Part shown: positions 52,131-61,064 of the stretch, piece by piece
Numbering within the stretch: the stretch's first letter is position 1
Layout: the number at the start of each line of letters is the position of its first letter
Assembly: GCA_963822215.1 (NCBI GenBank)
Contig: CAWGGX010000005.1
Location: 62,001 to 126,000 of the forward strand
Length of the DNA stretch: 64,000 bases
Direction of reading: 5' to 3'
From: Roseiarcus sp963822215
Lineage (GTDB): Bacteria > Pseudomonadota > Alphaproteobacteria > Rhizobiales > Beijerinckiaceae
Made by a program: the position numbers and the translations under genes
Notes under the pieces: generated by a model
Databases searched by the model: none
What the model was told of the DNA's origin: nothing
The model's input: the letters and a program-made list of their open reading frames with translations, nothing else

Positions 52131-52565
52131 ATGAACGTCATCGAGCAGATCGAGGCCGAGCACGCGGCCAAATTGCCCGGCGCCAAGATGCCGGACTTCC
52201 GGCCCGGCGACACGGTCGTCGTGAACGTCAAGGTCACCGAAGGCGACCGCACCCGCGTCCAGGCCTACGAGGGCGTCTGCATCGCCCGCAGCGGCAGCGG
52301 CCTCAACGAGAGCTTCACCGTCCGCAAGATCTCCTACGGCGAGGGCGTGGAGCGCGTCTTCCCGGTCTATTCGCCAATCATCAACTCGGTTAGGGTCGTG
52401 CGCCGGGGCAAGGTGCGCCGCGCCAAGCTCTATTACCTGCGCGACCGCCGCGGCAAGTCGGCCCGCATCGCCGAGCGCACCGAGACCCCCGCCGCCCGGG
52501 AGGCGGCGAAGGAAGCAGCCAAGGAGCAGGCCAAAGAACAGGCAAAGACTTCGGCGGAGAGCTGA
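52131..52565 (+). CDS. rplS: 50S ribosomal protein L19
   Basis: 144 residues. FRPGDTVVVNVKVTEGDRTR, VQAYEGVCIARSGSGLNESF, TVRKISYGEGVERVFPVYSP and GKVRRAKLYYLRDRRGKSAR are the canonical L19 blocks. L19 lies at the 30S-50S interface. A lysine/alanine-rich C-terminal extension of about 25 residues (AREAAKEAAKEQAKEQAK) is typical in alphaproteobacteria. A clear hairpin terminator follows. Confidence 0.97.
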   Translation: MNVIEQIEAEHAAKLPGAKMPDFRPGDTVVVNVKVTEGDRTRVQAYEGVCIARSGSGLNESFTVRKISYGEGVERVFPVYSPIINSVRVVRRGKVRRAKLYYLRDRRGKSARIAERTETPAAREAAKEAAKEQAKEQAKTSAES

Positions 52566-52568
52566 AGA

Positions 52569-52600
52569 CTTCGCCGGAGGCGAGCCGGCGAAGCGTTTTT
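52569..52600 (+). terminator. Rho-independent terminator after rplS
   Basis: CTTCGCCGG, loop AGGCGAG, CCGGCGAAG, then CGTTTTT. Perfect 9-bp stem directly after the stop codon and ahead of the CDGSH gene. Confidence 0.88.
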
Positions 52601-52614
52601 CGGAGGGGATTACC

Positions 52615-52854
52615 ATGGCCGAACCCGTCGTCGCCCAGAAGGCGCCGTATGCGAAAGAGCTCGAAGCGGGCAAGACCTATTATTGGTGCGCCTGCGGAAA
52701 GTCCGCCAACCAGCCGTTCTGCGACGGCTCGCACAAGGACACGGGCCTCGCGCCCAAACCCTTTACCGCCGAGAAGAGCGGAGCCGCATATCTCTGCGGC
52801 TGCAAGGCCAGCAAGAACCCGCCCTATTGCGACGGCTCGCACAAGAGCCTGTGA
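52615..52854 (+). CDS. CDGSH iron-sulfur domain protein
   Basis: 79 residues with two CDGSH motifs: CACGKSANQPFCDGSH and CGCKASKNPPYCDGSH. Each has the C-x-C-x(n)-C-x-x-x-H pattern that holds a 2Fe-2S cluster with one His ligand, as in mitoNEET-like proteins. Two clusters per chain are expected. It is soluble and probably handles electrons or clusters. It lies shortly after the rplS terminator with its own GGAGGGG ribosome site. Confidence 0.93.
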   Translation: MAEPVVAQKAPYAKELEAGKTYYWCACGKSANQPFCDGSHKDTGLAPKPFTAEKSGAAYLCGCKASKNPPYCDGSHKSL

Positions 52855-53286
52855 CCGAACGGAAACTGCCAAGGCCGCCCCTTCGCCCCTCGTCCTGAGC
52901 TTGTCGAAGGACGCTCCAGCTGGCACGAACGACCTCGCCCACTGGATCATCCTTCGACAAGCTCAGGATGAGGTTATTGTCGTGGCAGCCCGGTTCCGGG
53001 AGTTGCTGGGGCCGGCGGACATGCAACCTGGCGCAAGCGGATTCTTGAGCCGGTTTTTCGCCGCCTGTTCAATCCCTGTTCCGGCGGTGAACAGGCCGAA
53101 AATTCCCTGTTATGCGGCGCCGGAATTCCCTGTTCCAGTGGGCGGCGGAGGCCGCAACGGACGGGTTGCATTCAAGCATGCCATTGACAGGGCGATGATT
53201 TTCGGCGTGGGCGAAAAATGGCGTCAGAAAGAATTCCCTGCTAGCAGGGAATTCGGATTCGGCCGCGGCGGCGCCAAGCCCGCCGC
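52855..53286. repeat. Repeat-rich intergenic region
   Basis: 52883-52978 holds a long palindrome (CCTCGTCCTGAGCTTGTCGA and its complement) like that at 26564. 53060-53254 holds CCCTGTT-type repeats and a perfect 24-base palindrome at 53231-53254 that shares its core with 25199-25220. No gene. Confidence 0.7.
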
Positions 53287-55551
53287 ATGACCGCCGACCG
53301 CGCCAGCGCCGCCCAATCCCTCCCGATGGCCCCCAGGCGCGTCGCCGACGTCCTCGTGCCCGTGGCGGTCGACACCGCCTATAGCTACCGCGTCCCGGCC
53401 GACCTCGCGCTCGAGCCGGGCAGCTTCGTCAGCGTGCCGCTCGGGACGCGCCATGCGACGGGGGTCGTCTGGGCCGTGCGCGAGGCCGGCGGCGACAACC
53501 TCAAATCCGTCGCGGGGCTGCGCGACTGGCCGCCGCTGAGGCGGCCTCTGCGCGACTTCGTCGACTGGGTGGCGCGCTGGACGCTTGCGCCGCGCGGCAT
53601 GGTGCTGCGCATGGCGATCCGCGCCCACGAGGCGTTGGAGCCGCCCGCGCCCCGTTTCGCCGTCGTCGCGACCGGCAAGCCGCCGGCGCGCATGACGGAG
53701 GCGCGTGCGAAGGTCCTCGCGGCCCTGGCGGCGGGTGAGGGTGCGCCGCCCATCCCCAAAGCGGCGCTCGCCGAGCTCGCCGGTTGCTCGGCGGGCGTCA
53801 TCGACGGGCTCGTCGAGGACGGCGCGCTCGCCCTCGTCGAATTGCCGCCGGAGCGGATCGCAGCCGACCTCGATCCCGGCTTCCGGCCGCCGAACCTCAA
53901 CGCCGACCAAAGGCCCGCGGCCGACGATCTCGCCGCCCGCGTCGCCGCCCGCGCCTTTTCCGCCACCCTGCTCGAAGGCGTCACCGGCTCGGGCAAGACG
54001 GAGGTCTATTTCGAGGCGATCGCCGAGGCGCTGCGGCAGGGCCGTCAGGCGCTCGTGCTCCTGCCCGAGATCGCTCTGACCGCCCAGTTCCTCGATCGTT
54101 TCGCGGCCCGTTTCGGAGCGCGCCCGGGGGAGTGGCACTCGGGCCTCACCGAGCGGCAGCGCGAGCGCGCCTGGCGGGCGGTCATGAGCGGCGAAGCGCG
54201 CGCTGTCGTCGGGGCGCGCTCGGCGCTTTTCCTGCCGTTCGCCGATCTTGGCCTGATCGTCGTCGACGAGGAGCACGAGGGCGCCTACAAGCAGGAGGAC
54301 GGCGTCGTCTACAACGCCCGCGATATGGCGGTCGTACGGGCCCGGCTGGAACAGGCGCCGGTCGTGCTCGCCTCCGCGACGCCCGCGATCGAGACCCGGG
54401 TCAATGCCGAAAGCGGCCGCTATCGATGGCTGAGGTTACCGAGCCGTTTCGGCGCCGCCACCATGCCGGTCCTCGCGACCGTCGATCTCAAGCGCGAAGG
54501 CCCGCCGCGCGGGCGCTGGCTGTCGCCGAAGGCGATCGCGGGGATCGAGAGGGCGTTGGCCGAGGGCGAGCAGGCGCTCCTCTTTCTGAACCGACGCGGC
54601 TACGCGCCCCTCACCCTCTGCCGCTCCTGCGGCCACCGCTTCGAATGCCCCAATTGCGCCGCGTGGTTGGTCGAGCACCGCTTCCGCGCCGCGCTCGTCT
54701 GCCATCATTGCGGCCATGTCGAGCCGCGGCCGAACTTTTGCCCGGAATGTCACGACGTCGAGAGCCTCGCCGCCTGCGGACCAGGCGTCGAGCGCCTGGC
54801 GGAAGAGGCGGCGCTCCTCTTTCCCAATGCGCGCACGCTCGTTCTGTCGTCCGACTTCCCCGGCGGAATCGAGACTCTCCGCCGGCAGCTCGACGCCGCC
54901 GCGCGGGGCGAATTCGACCTCGTCATCGGCACGCAGCTCGTCGCCAAGGGCCACAACTTTCCGCTCTTGACTTTTGTGTGCGTGGTGGACGCGGACGTCG
55001 GCCTCGCCAACGCCGATCCGCGCGCCGCCGAGCGCACCTTCCAGCTGCTACGCCAGGCGACGGGGCGGGCCGGACGCGCCGAGCGCGAGGGCCACGCGCT
55101 GCTGCAAAGCTGGCAGCCCGATCATCCGGTCATTCAGGCGCTGGTTTCGGGCGACGCCGAGCGCTTTTATGCGCAAGAGAGCGAGCAGCGGCGAATCGGC
55201 GGCCTGCCGCCGTTCGGGCGGCTTGCGGCGATCGTCGTCTCGGCCGAGGACAAGGGCGCGGCGGAAGCGCACGCGCGCGCCCTTGCCCGCGCCGCCCATG
55301 CGATGCCGGCGGGCAAGGGCTGGCGAGTCGCGCCGCTCGGCGGCGAGAGGCGCGACGACGAGATCGCGCTGCTCGGGCCGGCCGAAGCGCCGATCGCGGT
55401 TCTGCGCAAGCGCCACCGCTTCCGCCTCGCCGCCAAGGCGCCCCGCTCGGCGGATTTGCAGGGCTTCCTGCGCGCCCTCCTCGCCGCCGCGCCCCAACCG
55501 CGCGGCGGCGTGCGGGTCACAGTCGACGTCGATCCGCAGAGCTTCATGTAA
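53287..55551 (+). CDS. priA: Primosomal protein N' (replication restart helicase)
   Basis: 754 residues. N-terminal 3'-DNA-binding domain (RVADVLVPVAVDTAYSYRVP), Walker A GVTGSGKTEVYFEAI, DEEH box VVDEEHEGAYKQEDG, and the zinc region CRSCGHRFECPNCAAWL with CHHCGHVEPRPNFCPEC, eight Cys in all. Helicase motif V/VI segments IGTQLVAKGHNFPLLT and RQATGRAGRA follow. It restarts stalled replication forks by loading the primosome. The start at 53287 could also be the Met at residue 14. Confidence 0.95.
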   Translation: MTADRASAAQSLPMAPRRVADVLVPVAVDTAYSYRVPADLALEPGSFVSVPLGTRHATGVVWAVREAGGDNLKSVAGLRDWPPLRRPLRDFVDWVARWTLAPRGMVLRMAIRAHEALEPPAPRFAVVATGKPPARMTEARAKVLAALAAGEGAPPIPKAALAELAGCSAGVIDGLVEDGALALVELPPERIAADLDPGFRPPNLNADQRPAADDLAARVAARAFSATLLEGVTGSGKTEVYFEAIAEALRQGRQALVLLPEIALTAQFLDRFAARFGARPGEWHSGLTERQRERAWRAVMSGEARAVVGARSALFLPFADLGLIVVDEEHEGAYKQEDGVVYNARDMAVVRARLEQAPVVLASATPAIETRVNAESGRYRWLRLPSRFGAATMPVLATVDLKREGPPRGRWLSPKAIAGIERALAEGEQALLFLNRRGYAPLTLCRSCGHRFECPNCAAWLVEHRFRAALVCHHCGHVEPRPNFCPECHDVESLAACGPGVERLAEEAALLFPNARTLVLSSDFPGGIETLRRQLDAAARGEFDLVIGTQLVAKGHNFPLLTFVCVVDADVGLANADPRAAERTFQLLRQATGRAGRAEREGHALLQSWQPDHPVIQALVSGDAERFYAQESEQRRIGGLPPFGRLAAIVVSAEDKGAAEAHARALARAAHAMPAGKGWRVAPLGGERRDDEIALLGPAEAPIAVLRKRHRFRLAAKAPRSADLQGFLRALLAAAPQPRGGVRVTVDVDPQSFM

Positions 55552-55997
55552 GGCCTTCCGGCGGAGCGTAGGGCCCCGCGAGGGGACTTTATGCTGGCGC
55601 CGCGGAGACTGTTTCTTCTGAGGGCGTCTTGGCGAAACGAGCGGTTTCGATTGGCGGGCGGGAGGCGCGCCGCGGAGATCGTTTCTCTCGCACGCCGCGG
55701 ATGACTGAGGGAACACGAGCTTGAATTCACGTCTGGTCGTCGCGGCGCCGTAGCGAATCCCAAGACTGCGGCCGGCCTGGCGTCGACCGGCGTGAAGTCC
55801 GCCGCCGTCCTCTCATAGTGTCGTCCCCCTCATCATGATGTCGTCTCTATCTTAGTGTCGTCGCGAGACGTTCCTCCTCGGCGTCGCGAGGCTCCCCAGA
55901 GAGAAGTGTGGCATCGGGGCGGTTGACAGCGATATGTTGTCGATCTACCCTTCGGGAAATGGCGTGGTGGTGGGCCAGGGTGTTAAGGGGGTTAGCG
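55552..55997. other. Intergenic region, no supported gene
   Basis: GTGTCGTC-type short repeats occur near 55818-55862 (TAGTGTCGTCCCC, GATGTCGTCTC, TAGTGTCGTCG). No gene recognised. Confidence 0.45.
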
Positions 55998-56537
55998 ATG
56001 CACATGAAGTCTCTTATGATAGGCGCCCTGGCCACGGCGTTGGGCGCGGCCGGAGCGAACGCCGAAGCCATCACAGTCGGCAGCGGTTGGCAGTTCGACC
56101 AGGCGAGTAAGATCAATACTGCCTCGGAAAATTCTCCGTGGACGTTCACCGTTCCGACCGGCGACACGTATACGTTCTCCCTGACCGACGCGTTCATCGT
56201 GGGCGACGTCTACACGGTGACCATCGATGGATTCGTGACGGTCACCTCGACTTTCACGCTGTATCCGACAACCTTTGACAACGACACCGGGCCGGGTGCG
56301 GCGACTTTTGCGCCGGCGTGGTTGAGCGACAGCTATTCTCATCTTCAGCTGACCTTCACGTCGGGCGCGTACTCGCTCGTTGTCAAGGACATCAAGGACG
56401 CGGGCCTCCCGGCCGGTTTCGGCGTGCGCGTCGACGGGATTCCGGAAGCCTCGACTTGGGCAATGCTTCTCGCGGGGTTCGCGGGTCTCGGCTACGCGGG
56501 CTATCGCGGCCGCCGTTCGCCGTTCGCCATCGCGTAA
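55998..56537 (+). CDS. PEP-CTERM-like sorting-signal protein
   Basis: 179 residues from ATG 55998, signal peptide ending near ANAEA. The C-terminus has IPEASTWAMLLAGFAGLGYA followed by GYRGRR, a PEP-CTERM variant (PEA instead of PEP): a short motif, a hydrophobic helix and an Arg cluster. Such proteins are processed by exosortase and anchored or exported to the surface, often with exopolysaccharide. The mature part is Thr/Ser-rich and beta-like. No exosortase gene is in the window. A terminator follows. Confidence 0.8.
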   Translation: MHMKSLMIGALATALGAAGANAEAITVGSGWQFDQASKINTASENSPWTFTVPTGDTYTFSLTDAFIVGDVYTVTIDGFVTVTSTFTLYPTTFDNDTGPGAATFAPAWLSDSYSHLQLTFTSGAYSLVVKDIKDAGLPAGFGVRVDGIPEASTWAMLLAGFAGLGYAGYRGRRSPFAIA

Positions 56538-56560
56538 GATTCGCCTTTGCGGCGAAGGAA

Positions 56561-56586
56561 AAGGTCGCTTACGGGCGGCCTTTTTT
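56561..56586 (+). terminator. Rho-independent terminator after the PEP-CTERM gene
   Basis: AAGGTCGC, loop TTACGG, GCGGCCTT with a G-U pair, then a run of T to 56586. Confidence 0.8.
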
Positions 56587-56742
56587 GTCTGAGCGCTGGT
56601 CGGACAGACGGCGCCGCGGCGCCGCTCCTGCCTTGCCCCTGCTCGGGGCCTTGTCGAGGGCGCCCGGCCGGGGCTGTGCGCCGCGACGATCGCGACCGCG
56701 GTGCAGCGGTCTCGATCGCGTCATCTTCGCCTCCTGTCATTG

Positions 56743-56768
56743 AAAGGTCGCCGTTCCGGCGGCCTTTT
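56743..56768 (+). terminator. Second, similar terminator
   Basis: AAGGTCGCCG, loop TTC, CGGCGGCCTT, then T-run. It has nearly the same stem as 56561-56586 but no gene is seen between the two. A short unannotated transcript may end here. Confidence 0.7.
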
Positions 56769-56946
56769 TCACGCGTGTTTTGCGACGCTTCCGTCGCGGC
56801 GCGAAAGTCGCTGCGTGACAGGCCCGCCCGGACCGTTACACTATGGCTTAAGGCGCCGCCCGGGACGAGTTCGGCCGGCGCTCGCGAGATGGTTCCGGTC
56901 GCGCGCATCCCGTTTGCGAGGGGCCGGGCGTTTCAAGGCGCAGGAC

Positions 56947-57657
56947 ATGACCGATCACACGATTGCAACCGAGGACGAATGGCTGGCGGCGCGAAGGGCG
57001 CTGCTCGCCGAGGAGAAGGAGCTCACTCGGCTCCGCGACAAGCTCGCCCGCGATCGCCGCGCCATGCCGTGGTGGAAGATGGAAAAGGACTATCGCTTCG
57101 ACGGGCCGGAGGGGTCGAACCTGACGCTCGGCGACCTCTTTGGCGGCAAGCGGCAGCTAATCGTCTACCACTTCATGTTCGCCCCAGACTGGGAGAAGCC
57201 CTGCAAGAACTGCTCGTTTTGGGCCGACGGCTACAATGGCGTCACCGCGCATCTGGCGGCGCGCGACACCCGCCTCGTCGCCGTCTCGCGCGCCCCGCGT
57301 GAGAAGCTCAACGCGACGGCGAAGCGCATGGGCTGGACCTTCCCCTGGTATTCCTCGGGCGATGGCGACTTCAACTACGACTTCCACGTCTCCTTCGATC
57401 CGGGCGACCTGATGGAGGGGCCGGTCCGCTACAATTTCGTTCCAATCGAGACGAAGATGGCCGACCTGCCGGGGATCAGCGCCTTCGTCAGGGAGCCGGA
57501 CGGCGCGGTCTACCGTACGTACTCGGCCTACGCCCGCGGGCTCGACATGCTGAACCCGGCCTACCAACTGCTCGACATCACGACGCTTGGCCGCCAGGAG
57601 GGCGATCTGCCGTTCCCAATGAGCTGGGTTCGTCTGCACGACGAGTACGGAGCCTGA
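56947..57657 (+). CDS. DUF899 (thioredoxin-like) family protein
   Basis: 236 residues from ATG 56947. The core WKMEKDYRFDGPEGSNLTLG, LIVYHFMFAPDWEKPCKNCS and FWADGYNGVTAHLAARDTRL is the DUF899 pattern, with a Cys-x-x-Cys (CKNC) in the thioredoxin active-site position. SSGDGDFNYDFHVSF and GLDMLNPAYQLLDITTLG complete it. The family is thioredoxin-like with an undefined redox role. The frame is open upstream, but the start chosen lies at the normal N-terminus. Confidence 0.88.
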   Translation: MTDHTIATEDEWLAARRALLAEEKELTRLRDKLARDRRAMPWWKMEKDYRFDGPEGSNLTLGDLFGGKRQLIVYHFMFAPDWEKPCKNCSFWADGYNGVTAHLAARDTRLVAVSRAPREKLNATAKRMGWTFPWYSSGDGDFNYDFHVSFDPGDLMEGPVRYNFVPIETKMADLPGISAFVREPDGAVYRTYSAYARGLDMLNPAYQLLDITTLGRQEGDLPFPMSWVRLHDEYGA

Positions 57658-57756
57658 GCGGCTCTCACAAAATGCCCCGGGGATGATGGACTTGTCGCAA
57701 ACCGCCCTTAATGTGGGCGCGTTGAGCGCGCGGTCGTCGCGTCGGAGGGGCTTCTC

Positions 57757-59148
57757 GTGCATTTCGATCCGCTGTTCCTATCGCGCCTCCAGTTCGCCTG
57801 GGTGGTGGCGTGGCACTTTCTCATGCCGGCCTTCACAGTGGGTCTCGCCTCCTTCATCGCCGTGATGGAGGGCCTGCACCTTTTCACCAAGCGCGACGTC
57901 TATCTTCGCATTTCGATCTTCTGGACCAAGATCTTCGCCGTCTCGTTCGGCATGGGGGTCGTGTCCGGGATCACCATGCCGTTCCAGTTCGGCACGAACT
58001 GGAGCCGATTCTCCGACGACGTCGGCGACGTCATCTCGCCGCTGCTCGGCTATGAGGGCCTGACGGCGTTCTTTCTCGAGGCGGCCTTTCTCGGCGTGCT
58101 GCTGTTCGGCCGCCGGCTGGTGCCGCGCTGGGCGCATTTTTTCGCCGCGCTGATGGTCGCGCTCGGGACCCTCGCCTCGACCTTCTGGATTCTGGCGACC
58201 AACAGCTGGATGCAGACGCCGGCGGGCTTCGACATCGTCGACGGCCGGTTCCAGCCGAAGGACTGGCTCGAGATCATCTTCAACCCGTCCTTCCCCTATC
58301 GCCTCGCCCACGTGGTCACCGCGATCTACATCACCACCGGCTTCGTCGTCGTCGGCGTCGCGGCCTGGTGGCTCCTGCGCCGGCGCTTCTACGAAGAGGC
58401 GCGCACCATGCTGTCGATGACGCTGTGGCTGCTCACTGTGCTCGTGCCGCTGCAAGCCGTCATCGGCGACCAGCACGGCCTCGACACGCGGAAATACCAG
58501 CCGGCCAAGCTCGCCGCGATCGAGGCGATCTGGGACACGGGCCGGCGGCTGCCGTGGGTCGTCTTCGCCATCCCCGACGACGCGGCGGCGAAGAACCTCT
58601 ACGAGCTCTCGATCCCGCTCGTCGGCAGCCTCATCCTCACCCACAATCCCGACGGCGAGGTGCGCGGCCTCAAGGACTTCCCGCCCGAGGATCGCGCCCC
58701 GGTCGCCCCGCCCTTCTTCGGCTTCCGCATCATGCTCGCCTGCTGGGGAATCATGGCGCTGACGGTCGTCGTCAGCTGGTGGCTGCGGTTCCGGAGAGAA
58801 CTGTTCGACGCAGACTGGTACCTGAGGCTTTGCACCATCGTGTCGCCGATCGGCTTTGTCGCCGTCATCGCCGGCTGGGTGACGACCGAGGTCGGCCGCC
58901 AGCCCTGGACGGTCTATGGCCTCCTGCGCACCGCCAATTCCGTCTCGCCGTCGCTCACCGCCTCCGACGTGACGCTGTCGCTTCTCGCCTACGCCGTCGT
59001 CTACGTCGTGATGTTCGCCGCCGGCGTCGCCATGATGGTCCGCATCTTCACGCGGGGGCCGACGGCGGTGGACATGCCGGACTACATCGAGGCGGGGCGG
59101 CCGAGATCGCCGGTGCGCGCCATGCCGCCTGGCGGATCGGAGACCTGA
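57757..59148 (+). CDS. cydA: Cytochrome bd-type ubiquinol oxidase subunit I (CIO type)
   Basis: 463 residues with a GTG start at 57757 behind GGAGGGG. Heme and quinol features: SRLQFAWVVAWHFLMPAFTV (His for heme b595 near residue 20), GMGVVSGITMPFQFGTNW, EGLTAFFLEAAFLGVLLFG (Glu residues of the proton path), and GDQHGLDTRKYQPAKLAAIE before the Q-loop. The Q-loop is short, as in cyanide-insensitive CioA. It reduces O2 with quinol at the inner membrane. Subunit II follows after 1 base. High-affinity O2 removal would suit a nitrogen fixer. Confidence 0.95.
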   Translation: MHFDPLFLSRLQFAWVVAWHFLMPAFTVGLASFIAVMEGLHLFTKRDVYLRISIFWTKIFAVSFGMGVVSGITMPFQFGTNWSRFSDDVGDVISPLLGYEGLTAFFLEAAFLGVLLFGRRLVPRWAHFFAALMVALGTLASTFWILATNSWMQTPAGFDIVDGRFQPKDWLEIIFNPSFPYRLAHVVTAIYITTGFVVVGVAAWWLLRRRFYEEARTMLSMTLWLLTVLVPLQAVIGDQHGLDTRKYQPAKLAAIEAIWDTGRRLPWVVFAIPDDAAAKNLYELSIPLVGSLILTHNPDGEVRGLKDFPPEDRAPVAPPFFGFRIMLACWGIMALTVVVSWWLRFRRELFDADWYLRLCTIVSPIGFVAVIAGWVTTEVGRQPWTVYGLLRTANSVSPSLTASDVTLSLLAYAVVYVVMFAAGVAMMVRIFTRGPTAVDMPDYIEAGRPRSPVRAMPPGGSET

Positions 59149-59149
59149 G

Positions 59150-60163
59150 ATGAGCGCCTATGTTCTCGATCTTGTGCCGATCTGGACCCTCATCCTCGGC
59201 GTCGGCGTCTTTCTCTACGTGCTGCTCGACGGCTTCGATCTCGGCGTCGGCATCCTCTACGGCTTCGCGCCCGACCGCGATTCGCGCAATCTGGTGATGA
59301 ACTCGATCGCGCCGGTGTGGGACGGCAACGAGACCTGGCTGGTGCTCGGCGGCGTGGCGCTGCTTGCGGCCTTTCCGCTCGCCTTCGCCATCATCCTGCC
59401 GGCGGTCTATTTCCCGCTTCTGATCATGCTGCTGGCGCTGGTGTTCCGCGGCGTCGCCTTCGAGTTCCGGTTCCGCGACGCCGAGCGTCGCACCTTCTGG
59501 GACCACGCCTTCTGCTACGGCTCGGCCCTCGGCGCCTTCGCGCAAGGGGTCGTGCTCGGCGCGTTCATCCAGGGCTTTGCGGTCGAGGGGCGCCATTTCG
59601 CCGGCCATTCGCTCGACTGCTTCACGCCGTTTTCGGTGCTGACCGGGGTCGCGCTGATGTTCGGCTACGCGCTGCTCGGCGCGGGCTGGCTGGTGCTGAA
59701 AACAGAGGGGAGGCTGCAGGACATGGCGCGCCGGCTCGGGCGCTACGCCTTCATCGGCGTCCTCGTCGCCGTTGTCGGGGTGAGCCTGTGGACGCCTTAC
59801 ATCCACCCAGCCATCGCCGAGCGCTGGTTCTCGTGGCCGAACCTCGCCTATCTTGCCCCGGTGCCGTTCGTGACGGCGCTGGTCGCGCTGGCCGAATGGC
59901 GGGCGCTGAGCGACTGTTCGGAGGGGGCGCCGTTTGTCTGGGCGGTCGTGCTGTTCGTGATGTCCTATCTCGGCATCGCCATCAGCCTGTTTCCGTTCAT
60001 CGTGCCCTACAAGTATACGATCTGGGACGCGGCCTCGTCGGAGGCGACGCAGGCCTTTCTCTTGATCGGTGCGCTCGCCCTCCTGCCGATCGTGCTCATC
60101 TACTCCGGCTGGTCGTACTGGGTGTTCCGCGGCAAGGTGCGGGCCGACATCGGATACCACTGA
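59150..60163 (+). CDS. cydB: Cytochrome bd-type ubiquinol oxidase subunit II (CIO type)
   Basis: 337 residues with eight to nine membrane helices. WTLILGVGVFLYVLLDGFDL at the N-terminus, PVWDGNETWLVLGGVALLAA, and VVLFVMSYLGIAISLFPFIV are characteristic. It forms the heterodimer with CydA/CioA. Start ATG 59150 follows the cydA stop by one base, so they are cotranslated. No cydX-like small gene or cydCD exporter genes are seen after it. Confidence 0.95.
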   Translation: MSAYVLDLVPIWTLILGVGVFLYVLLDGFDLGVGILYGFAPDRDSRNLVMNSIAPVWDGNETWLVLGGVALLAAFPLAFAIILPAVYFPLLIMLLALVFRGVAFEFRFRDAERRTFWDHAFCYGSALGAFAQGVVLGAFIQGFAVEGRHFAGHSLDCFTPFSVLTGVALMFGYALLGAGWLVLKTEGRLQDMARRLGRYAFIGVLVAVVGVSLWTPYIHPAIAERWFSWPNLAYLAPVPFVTALVALAEWRALSDCSEGAPFVWAVVLFVMSYLGIAISLFPFIVPYKYTIWDAASSEATQAFLLIGALALLPIVLIYSGWSYWVFRGKVRADIGYH

Positions 60164-60296
60164 GTTCGCCCGCGGCCCGCCGATAGAGGGGGTCTTGCGA
60201 TGGCCGTTGGGCGCCTCGAGACGACGGATCCGGCGACGCACGGCTTCGGCGTTACAGGCCGGCCTGACGTCCCCGAGAGAGAGCGGCGTCGGAACC

Positions 60297-60358
60297 ATGC
60301 AGGTCTGGCAAGGCTCGCGTGTTTTCAACGCCTTAAGCGCACAAAAGTGTCACAAATC
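60297..60358 (-). repeat. 65-bp dispersed element, copy 3
   Basis: On the minus strand: ATTTGTGACACTTTTGTGCG, then CTTAAGGCGTTGAAAACACG and AGACCTGCATGG. More diverged than copies 1 and 2. Confidence 0.65.
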
Positions 60359-60985
60359 AACGCCTGAGCGGCGGAGGGGCGCTGCGGCGGCTGGCTGGGT
60401 CGCTGACCCGGCCGCCGGGGAGGGTCCCGGCCCGCGGCTGGTCTCGGGCGCGCCTGGTTCCTGTCCGAGCCCATTTCGAGCCTTTTCAAGGGCTTGGAGA
60501 GGCTTTTCCGGGGCGGTTGACTCTCAGGCTGCCCGTTTTCGCCATCTTTATTTACGTATAGATAAAGTAAATAAGGTGATGACCCTGCTATGGCCCGGCT
60601 AGGATGTGATGTCGCAACCGGGGCTGCGCCGAACGCACCCGGAGCCCGAAACTCTGGGAGCCGCCGTACGCTGTCCGCCGCTTCGCCCAGCCTCGTCCCA
60701 CGCCATCCGCTTGTCCTCACCCATGCCGTCCCTGTTCGCCCGCCCCGAGCAGGGAAGACTTGAGATGAAAATATACATAGCATAGAATTCCGTTTTACCA
60801 AATCCTCTGTCGCGATGCGCCAATGCAGCAAACGTTCCAATCGCTGGACGGCGATCGGCGAAAGCGCGTCGCCGATCCGCGGGCAGGGATCGGCCGCCAG
60901 GCGGGCGGCGGCACGGCCAGTTGAGGAACGGGCGCCTTTCGTCCTATGGGGAGAGGCGGCGCCGACGACGATCGTTGGCGCGGCC

Positions 60986-61034
60986 CCTCATCCGGCCCCC
61001 CGGGCCGCCTTCTCCCCGCTGAGCGGGGCGAAGG
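60986..61034. repeat. Dispersed palindromic intergenic repeat
   Basis: CCTCATCCGGCCCCCCGGGC then CCTTCTCCCC-GCTGAG-CGGGGCGAAGG, the same family as 8619-8661. Confidence 0.7.
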
Positions 61035-61064
61035 AACGCAACGGCGGCGACAGGACTCTTCCCC

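Larger units (their letters stand above)
60164..61064. other. Repeat-bearing intergenic region, no supported gene
   Basis: Holds 65-bp element copy 3 (60297-60358, minus), an A/T hairpin TTATTTAC...GTAAATAA near 60549-60575, and a palindromic repeat at 60986-61034. A minus-strand frame at 60599-60823 shows no domain. Confidence 0.5.
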
